In this document: in pieces, positions 60,201 to 64,000 of the stretch
Position numbering within the stretch: position 1 is the stretch's first letter
Layout of the letters: each line of letters begins with the position of its first letter
NCBI RefSeq assembly: GCF_001941445.1
Contig: NZ_CP009245.1
Location: 2,503,992-2,567,991 of the forward strand
Length of the DNA: 64,000 bases
Direction of reading: 5' to 3'
Origin: Corynebacterium aquilae DSM 44791
GTDB taxonomy: Bacteria; Actinomycetota; Actinomycetes; Mycobacteriales; Mycobacteriaceae
Made by a program: the position numbers and the translations under genes
The notes under the pieces: generated by a model
The model's input: only the letters and a program-made list of their open reading frames with translations
Databases searched by the model: none
Told to the model about the DNA's origin: nothing

Positions 60201-60909
60201 CCATCACGGAGTCGGCGTCGAGCTTGTGGAAGATGTCGGGCGTCACCATGAACAGGCTGGTCAGCGCGGGCGACATGCCGTCGAGGCTGGTCAGCAGTCG
60301 GCAGATGTCAATAGCCATGGAGGCGCCGGCGCCTCCGGCCATGGAGCTGACCACGAACACCAGGGGCTGTTCTTGGGCGACGTCGTTGTCGACGTGCCCG
60401 TACAGGGCGTGGCGCAGCTCGGTGAGTTCGGCGATGGTTTCGGCTTTGCGCAGGATTTCCCAGGCTTTGCGCAGTTCGGTTTGCATATCGCCGAGTTTGC
60501 TCAAGGCGAGCATGCGGCCGATGGCGCGGAACTGGCCGGCGCCGTCGGAGACCGGGGTGGTTTCGCTCTTGGGATCCGGGTGAGCCCAGGAGGCGATGGT
60601 GCCGAGTTCTTTTTTGGCGGCCAGTTTTTGGCTGACGGCGTAGTCGACTCGTTCGTAGGAGGCGGTGGAGCCGCAGGAGACGTAGTGGCCGCCGGCCTCG
60701 GAGACGTTGGGGAGGTTGGGGCCGGCTTTTTCGGCGGCGGTCGGCACATCGACGGTGACGAACTGCCATGCGCGGGGAAGACGTACGTCTTTGGGGCTGG
60801 GGTAGCGTTCCGGCAGCCTTTCGGCCAGCGTGGTTTTGAGCTGGTCCATCATGTAGGCGAGGGTTTTTGCGCCGGAACCGCCGCAGCCGACGACGAGAAC
60901 TTTGTGCAT
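57295..60909 (-). CDS. Tubulin-like GTPase domain protein
   Basis: 1204 aa from ATG 60909 (MHKVLVVGCGGSGAKTL), with GAAAG about ten bases upstream. VVGCGGSGAKT fits the first phosphate loop and SSMAGGAGASM (about 188-198) the tubulin/FtsZ signature loop, in the divergent form of the bacterial Tubulin-like family. It is far larger than FtsZ or TubZ; the long C-terminal part has no other known domain. The tail is strongly acidic (DPFGDDDFEADLMEDFGDL), like those of FtsZ and tubulins that bind partners. It may polymerise on the membrane protein beside it; no evidence for that exists here. Confidence 0.82.
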   Translation of the reverse strand: MHKVLVVGCGGSGAKTLAYMMDQLKTTLAERLPERYPSPKDVRLPRAWQFVTVDVPTAAEKAGPNLPNVSEAGGHYVSCGSTASYERVDYAVSQKLAAKKELGTIASWAHPDPKSETTPVSDGAGQFRAIGRMLALSKLGDMQTELRKAWEILRKAETIAELTELRHALYGHVDNDVAQEQPLVFVVSSMAGGAGASMAIDICRLLTSLDGMSPALTSLFMVTPDIFHKLDADSVMGTNPNALAMFAELVAAQSGAAADADVRIFEDLGIRLTGNTSQPPIGRIFPVGVRSGTDGALLGDGHPTTVYRALGRGLAALMADRHAMQDFKAYTLTNRGGYPMDTSIYGWGIGEEKAIPWGSYGYAQLGMGRDRYAEYAAQRLAHSAVGRLLKGHVDPTNPASADAQLTEKLTNNYRGYAGTLNTLLPVEQHPGNWIMERFKAPIQAWVNVMAEKIRTRIPKDPGAKSTEWVTSVEQALDSVLAELDRDEDSILYNGVYEWADADCIQEGLLEIIRTEISKFGVPYGSRVVRAIREQLDGGIIARTEQVAAYQPTLNLSPEMREALSGRKHTIANPNDYIERIVTGATKELRFAAAKVIATTLAPVLKSFVGDFLTPLQETMLAGHRDLETSTQVRIDPNLGVSQLKTNVPNLWPDETQTTVPDRFRHAANEVFLTEVDSFPAQFSHDIIESARSFDAEARVPDYTSSLATAAQSVINGQWQALSGAEQAPDDMLVLKGEWIPRDLVLRPERAGATPTPPRTPVAARFEFNISTGRVLERARQYIRRPGYSFNNFISTSLREYILTPGLTESERNGRRTQVLTKFREAMSYALPLAQVNSDLVSALYGRDVEYRFTFSSIPFGGDELAQALEKTVLDFPNHTPADRTRPLGTAITNQGEERAIDIFGSYPNYAPIVFESLLPPIAEQWQKMTMQRGSFWALRRTRPLPAALPMSNDERFALIAGWYIGRLIGHIVYPDTLDVADDAAVQVWDPIDNQWVNFDAPMLTPTSHLRHQLDWLPSLLESESMAWARAGQHPVMESVKPYVLMRHLYDNAASPSRDGRTLNGQALLRAWIHSGEREAGDTGLVKGTGPEATPEQRRDAALAWLGRHYQMAQSFLPSGIASAGQVQKNTSRAYGDITDRRIAAKTPVIHDLASDIVDVTEKLATLVKAAYLAGPPGTSPDVAARDPFGDDDFEADLMEDFGDL

Positions 60910-60966
60910 GGTGTGGTCTTTCTGGTGAAAAACGAGTTTTCGGTTGGTGTGTTTTCGTTCGATGCG

Positions 60967-61029
60967 CCGGCAGGTAAAGTTGCCGGTTTTCCGCACGACC
61001 CGCCCTCACAGTCTTGCTGTGGGGCGGGT
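60967..61029 (-). other. Two stem-loops between the membrane vWA and tubulin-like genes
   Basis: CCGGCA/TGCCGG (60967-60986) and a 13-bp stem with one bulge (60998-61011 with 61017-61029) fill most of the 133-base gap. Neither has a proper T-tract on the minus strand. They more likely stabilise or process the mRNA than terminate it. Confidence 0.6.
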
Positions 61030-61042
61030 TGGTGGTCAAGGA

Positions 61043-64000
61043 CTATTTGTCTTTGTTGGGGTCCCAGGGCAGTTCGTCGCCCCAGGTGTCGTCCCCGTTG
61101 CCGGGGTCGAAGTTCAGCCCGCCGCTGCCGAAGGGGTTGGCGTCGGTGGCGTAGGGGTTCCACGCCTCCTCGGAGGTGTCCGCGTCGGTGGCGAAGGGGT
61201 TGGGGATATCGGCCGGGGCCTCATCTCCAGGTTTAGCAGCCGGGAAAGCAGATTCGCTACCGGGGGTTTGGCTGCCGGTGGTTTTGTCCTCTCCGGCAGG
61301 TGCCGCCGGGGGTTTGGTGTCGGCGGAGGTGTTTTTGGGCTGCGGGGTGGGCTTTTTGGCGCTGGCTGCCTCGTCGGCTGTGGGGCCGGTGGCCGCGGTG
61401 GTGCGGGTGTCGTCTGCCTTTTTGTGCTGTGCGACCTTGCCGACCAGGCCACCTGCAGCGGCGCCGAGGGTGCCGGCGGCGGCGTTCATGCCGGTGCCGA
61501 CTCCGTCACCGGGTTCGGTGAAGGGGTTGGGCACTTCCGGGGTGGTCTCTGGGGTGACGGTGGTGTTGTGCTCGGTGCGCGGTTTGTCGTTGGTACCGAC
61601 CGGGGTTGGCTCCGCGGCTTCTTCGAGGTCTTTGGCTTGCTTGCGCAGGGTTTCCACCAGGCCGGGGGCGGCGCCGGCGATGTCTTCGACCAGGGCGTCG
61701 CGGGTGGTGGCGTCCAGCGGTAGGCGGGGCAGCACCACCAGGTCGAGGTGGTTGGAGTTGGTGGGGCTGGCGGCGATGAACCAGGTGTTGTGCACGGCCA
61801 GCGGCAGTTTGGCGGCGTTGCCGACCTGGGCGCCGTCGCCGGAGATGGAGGGTACTGCGTCGACTTCCACGTAGGGGCGGGCCAGCGGGTTGAGGCTGAA
61901 GGATTTGACCTGCAGGGGGTAGCCGCGGACGACTGCGGAGCGCTGGTCGCCGGTGGGGATTTGGTTTTTGGCGGCGTCGTCGATGCTGATGTGCGGTTCG
62001 GCTTTGCCGTTGTATAGGACGCGGTCGCCGGAGACTTTCAGCGGGATGCGCAGGGCCCCGTAGTACTGGGCGGGGATTTTCGCGGTGAGGTAGCGGATGA
62101 GGTAGACCAGGCCGAGCGGGATGGCCAGGGCCAGCAGGAGGCTGGCGACGAGGGCGACGGCGAAGATGCCTTTGTTCAGGGGCACGCTCATGGAGCCTTG
62201 GACGGGCAGGTTGGCGGTGGTGGCGCCGCTGCCGTCTTCTTTGGCGATGGCTACGGGCAGGCTGCCTTGGACGATGCCGTCTTTGAGTTCGGCGACCTGC
62301 ACGGTGACGGGCAGCATTTTGGTTTCGCCCTTTTTGACGACCAGCGCGTTGTCTTTGCTGTCGTAGGAGCTGGTGACGTCGATGGAGTCGATGCCTTCGG
62401 GCAGCACGGCGGCGTCCATGACGGAGTTTTTGTCGACCCAGGCGCGGCCGGGTCCTTGGATGGGCACCTCGATGGTGGTGGAGGGCTGGTCCATGGTGAA
62501 GTCGACTGCCGGTGGGGTTTGTGGCATGTCGGCGTCGGCGACGGCTAGGTCGGTGCGCCCGATGACGGGTTCGAGTTCGGTGCCGGGGGTTTCCTCGGAG
62601 CCTTTGGTGGTGACTTTGACGCTGGCGTCGACGTGGCCGTTGGCGGGGAGTTTTTTCAGCCCATCGAGGGGGATGTTGACGGCGTCGCCGCTGCCGATGG
62701 GGGTGTCGCCGAGGAGTTGGACTGGGTCGCCGCCGCCGGAGGGGACGAAGTCGACGGAGACGGTGGCGTCGCCGTCGAGGTTGCGGGGTTTGCCGTCGCG
62801 GCCGACGAGGCTGACGGTCATGGCGTCGTCGCTGCGCAGGGATAGTCCGTGGTCGGTGGCGGTGGCGCCGTCGCCGGTGGCGGCGATTTGGACTTGCAGG
62901 TCGGGTTGGATGCGGACGGAGTTGAACACGCGTCCGTCGCGGCTGCCTTCGGGGTAGCCGGCGAATTCGAGGGTCCAGTTGCCTTCCCAGTCGCTGGCGT
63001 CGGTGAGTTTCAGTTCGCCGTCGACTTTGTGGACGGGGGTGTTGGTGGAGGCCCAGGTGACGTCGGCGCCGCCGACGGTGCCTTGGCCGTCGTTTTTGAG
63101 GTCGATGGTTTTGCCGCTGGGGGATTTCAGCACGAGGTAGGCGTCGGCGCCGAGGTCGTCTTGGGCGACCGCGGTGAAGCGGACGGAGTCGACGGACTTG
63201 TCGAGTACGAAGGTGAAGCCTTCGTCGGCGCGGGTTTCTTTGGAGAAGTCACCGCCGGTGGACAGGACTTTGTGGAAGGAGCCGAAGAGGCTGCCGACGC
63301 TGTCGGCGGGGAAGAAGGCGCCGTTGGCGGGTTGGTCGCCGCATTGGACTCCGCCGTCGCCTTGGGTGATGGATTTGTAGAGGGAGAAGTCGGAGGGGTT
63401 TTTCGGATCGGATAGGCCGATGCCGATGTTGGTGATGCCGCCGGCGCGGTATTGGTCGGCGATGCCGCCGGGGCGGCAGATGTCGTTTTGGGCTTGTCCG
63501 GCCGCGCCGTAGCCGCCGGCGGCGGTGAGTGCGCCGTCGGTGAAGGTGACGAGCAGTTTGCAGGAATCGGGGCTGGAGCTACGCGCGAAGTCTTGGTAGG
63601 CGCCGGTCAGGGCGTTGGCGTAGTTGGTGTAGAGCTCGCTGGTGCGGTCTTTTTCGCCGTCGATGAGTTTTTTCATCGTGGCGGCGCCGTCTTTGTTCAG
63701 GTCCACCCAGTCGCCGTAGGCGTCGGGGTTGGTGTCGCCGGAGTGGTATTCCTGGCCGAAGCCGGCGAGTTTGATGCGGGCGGTGAAGTCTTCATCACCG
63801 GCTTTTTTCAGCAGGTCGTCGACGAAGGATTGGGCGGCGGGCACGCGGTTGTGGTCGGCGTCGGATCCGGGCACGTCGGGCTGGATGATGCCGTTTTTGA
63901 CGTTGTGGATCAGCGATTCGGTTTCGTCCATCAGCAGGATGACATCCAGTTTGCCTTTGTCGGCCACGCAGGCGCCGAGGCCGGCGAGGGTGCCGGGGTT
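61043..64000 (-). CDS. Membrane-anchored vWA protein, N-terminus beyond the window
   Basis: At least 985 codons; the frame is still open at the edge (LAGLGACVADKGKLDVIL...), so the signal peptide and start lie outside; GTG 63967 is only an internal option. The vWA domain opens LLMDETESL, where the usual DxSxS reads D-x-T-x-S, and contains VTFTDGAL. A beta-rich region follows, then one membrane helix (GIFAVALVASLLLALAIPLGLVY, about 62100-62190). The tail of about 340 residues is Pro/Thr-rich and bears NPF, NPF, NPY and NPF motifs. The likely topology is vWA outside and tail inside. First visible gene of the convoy. Confidence 0.82.
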   Translation of the reverse strand, partial: NPGTLAGLGACVADKGKLDVILLMDETESLIHNVKNGIIQPDVPGSDADHNRVPAAQSFVDDLLKKAGDEDFTARIKLAGFGQEYHSGDTNPDAYGDWVDLNKDGAATMKKLIDGEKDRTSELYTNYANALTGAYQDFARSSSPDSCKLLVTFTDGALTAAGGYGAAGQAQNDICRPGGIADQYRAGGITNIGIGLSDPKNPSDFSLYKSITQGDGGVQCGDQPANGAFFPADSVGSLFGSFHKVLSTGGDFSKETRADEGFTFVLDKSVDSVRFTAVAQDDLGADAYLVLKSPSGKTIDLKNDGQGTVGGADVTWASTNTPVHKVDGELKLTDASDWEGNWTLEFAGYPEGSRDGRVFNSVRIQPDLQVQIAATGDGATATDHGLSLRSDDAMTVSLVGRDGKPRNLDGDATVSVDFVPSGGGDPVQLLGDTPIGSGDAVNIPLDGLKKLPANGHVDASVKVTTKGSEETPGTELEPVIGRTDLAVADADMPQTPPAVDFTMDQPSTTIEVPIQGPGRAWVDKNSVMDAAVLPEGIDSIDVTSSYDSKDNALVVKKGETKMLPVTVQVAELKDGIVQGSLPVAIAKEDGSGATTANLPVQGSMSVPLNKGIFAVALVASLLLALAIPLGLVYLIRYLTAKIPAQYYGALRIPLKVSGDRVLYNGKAEPHISIDDAAKNQIPTGDQRSAVVRGYPLQVKSFSLNPLARPYVEVDAVPSISGDGAQVGNAAKLPLAVHNTWFIAASPTNSNHLDLVVLPRLPLDATTRDALVEDIAGAAPGLVETLRKQAKDLEEAAEPTPVGTNDKPRTEHNTTVTPETTPEVPNPFTEPGDGVGTGMNAAAGTLGAAAGGLVGKVAQHKKADDTRTTAATGPTADEAASAKKPTPQPKNTSADTKPPAAPAGEDKTTGSQTPGSESAFPAAKPGDEAPADIPNPFATDADTSEEAWNPYATDANPFGSGGLNFDPGNGDDTWGDELPWDPNKDK

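Noticed and set aside
46711..64000. Type VII or other known secretion system
   Set aside because: No EccC-type FtsK ATPase, WXG100 protein or mycosin is present; the vWA and GTPase content does not match.

Overview
The window is a chromosomal segment of a Corynebacterium. Three things support this: the actinobacterial gene orders ftsH-folE-folP-folB-folK-DUF3180-DUF6779 and dacB-tilS-hpt; the tiny mycolic-acid-layer porins PorH/PorA next to a lone groEL; and the family-restricted CC-star protein beside cstA. Base composition is high GC. I cannot name the species. No rRNA, tRNA, IS element or CRISPR array was found.

Layout. 0-9 kb: radA, a membrane-anchored hypothetical, beta-carbonic anhydrase, mutY, a ThrE-like exporter, a DUF4236-like protein and clpC. 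9-12.6 kb: a lower-GC gene for an 803-aa secreted protein with a Pro/Lys repeat stalk, then a Pr6Pr-like membrane protein. 12.6-19.1 kb: lysS, two related multi-pass membrane proteins, galE, and the NO-defence pair hmp/nsrR. 19.4-22.3 kb: cstA, a small protein ending in Cys-Cys, and an ArsA-like ATPase, tightly overlapped. 22.3-30.2 kb (minus): ftsH and the folate operon, running into hypotheticals and a degenerate PanC-like protein. 30.4-33.4 kb: dacB-tilS-hpt. 33.4-41 kb (plus): ppa, two tandem K+ channels, a rhodanese, a MarR regulator, and a 1298-aa Pls/PosA-type membrane NRPS (A-T-multipass with three hexapeptide-repeat modules). 41-46.5 kb (minus): ppk2, a DedA gene split by an in-frame amber codon, a duplicated porH-porA module, and groEL with a CIRCE operator.

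46.7-64 kb (minus): the most remarkable part is one long convoy of at least nine genes. In transcription order it encodes a membrane vWA protein (cut by the window edge), a 1204-aa tubulin-like GTPase, a two-TM 914-aa protein, a 904-aa beta-domain (FN3-like) protein, a GAP1-like GTPase-associated protein, a soluble vWA protein, a P-loop GTPase, and two small proteins. Most junctions overlap or abut. The products look like an envelope-to-cytoplasm NTP-dependent signalling or conflict apparatus. Four of them share short NPF/DPF motifs near their termini, which could be a common docking signal. No function has been demonstrated that I can cite.

Across the window, strand composition changes in blocks that ignore gene borders. 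Third-position usage flips inside radA and inside the NRPS gene. Several genes (radA, ppa, possibly mutY) appear to be transcribed without a leader.
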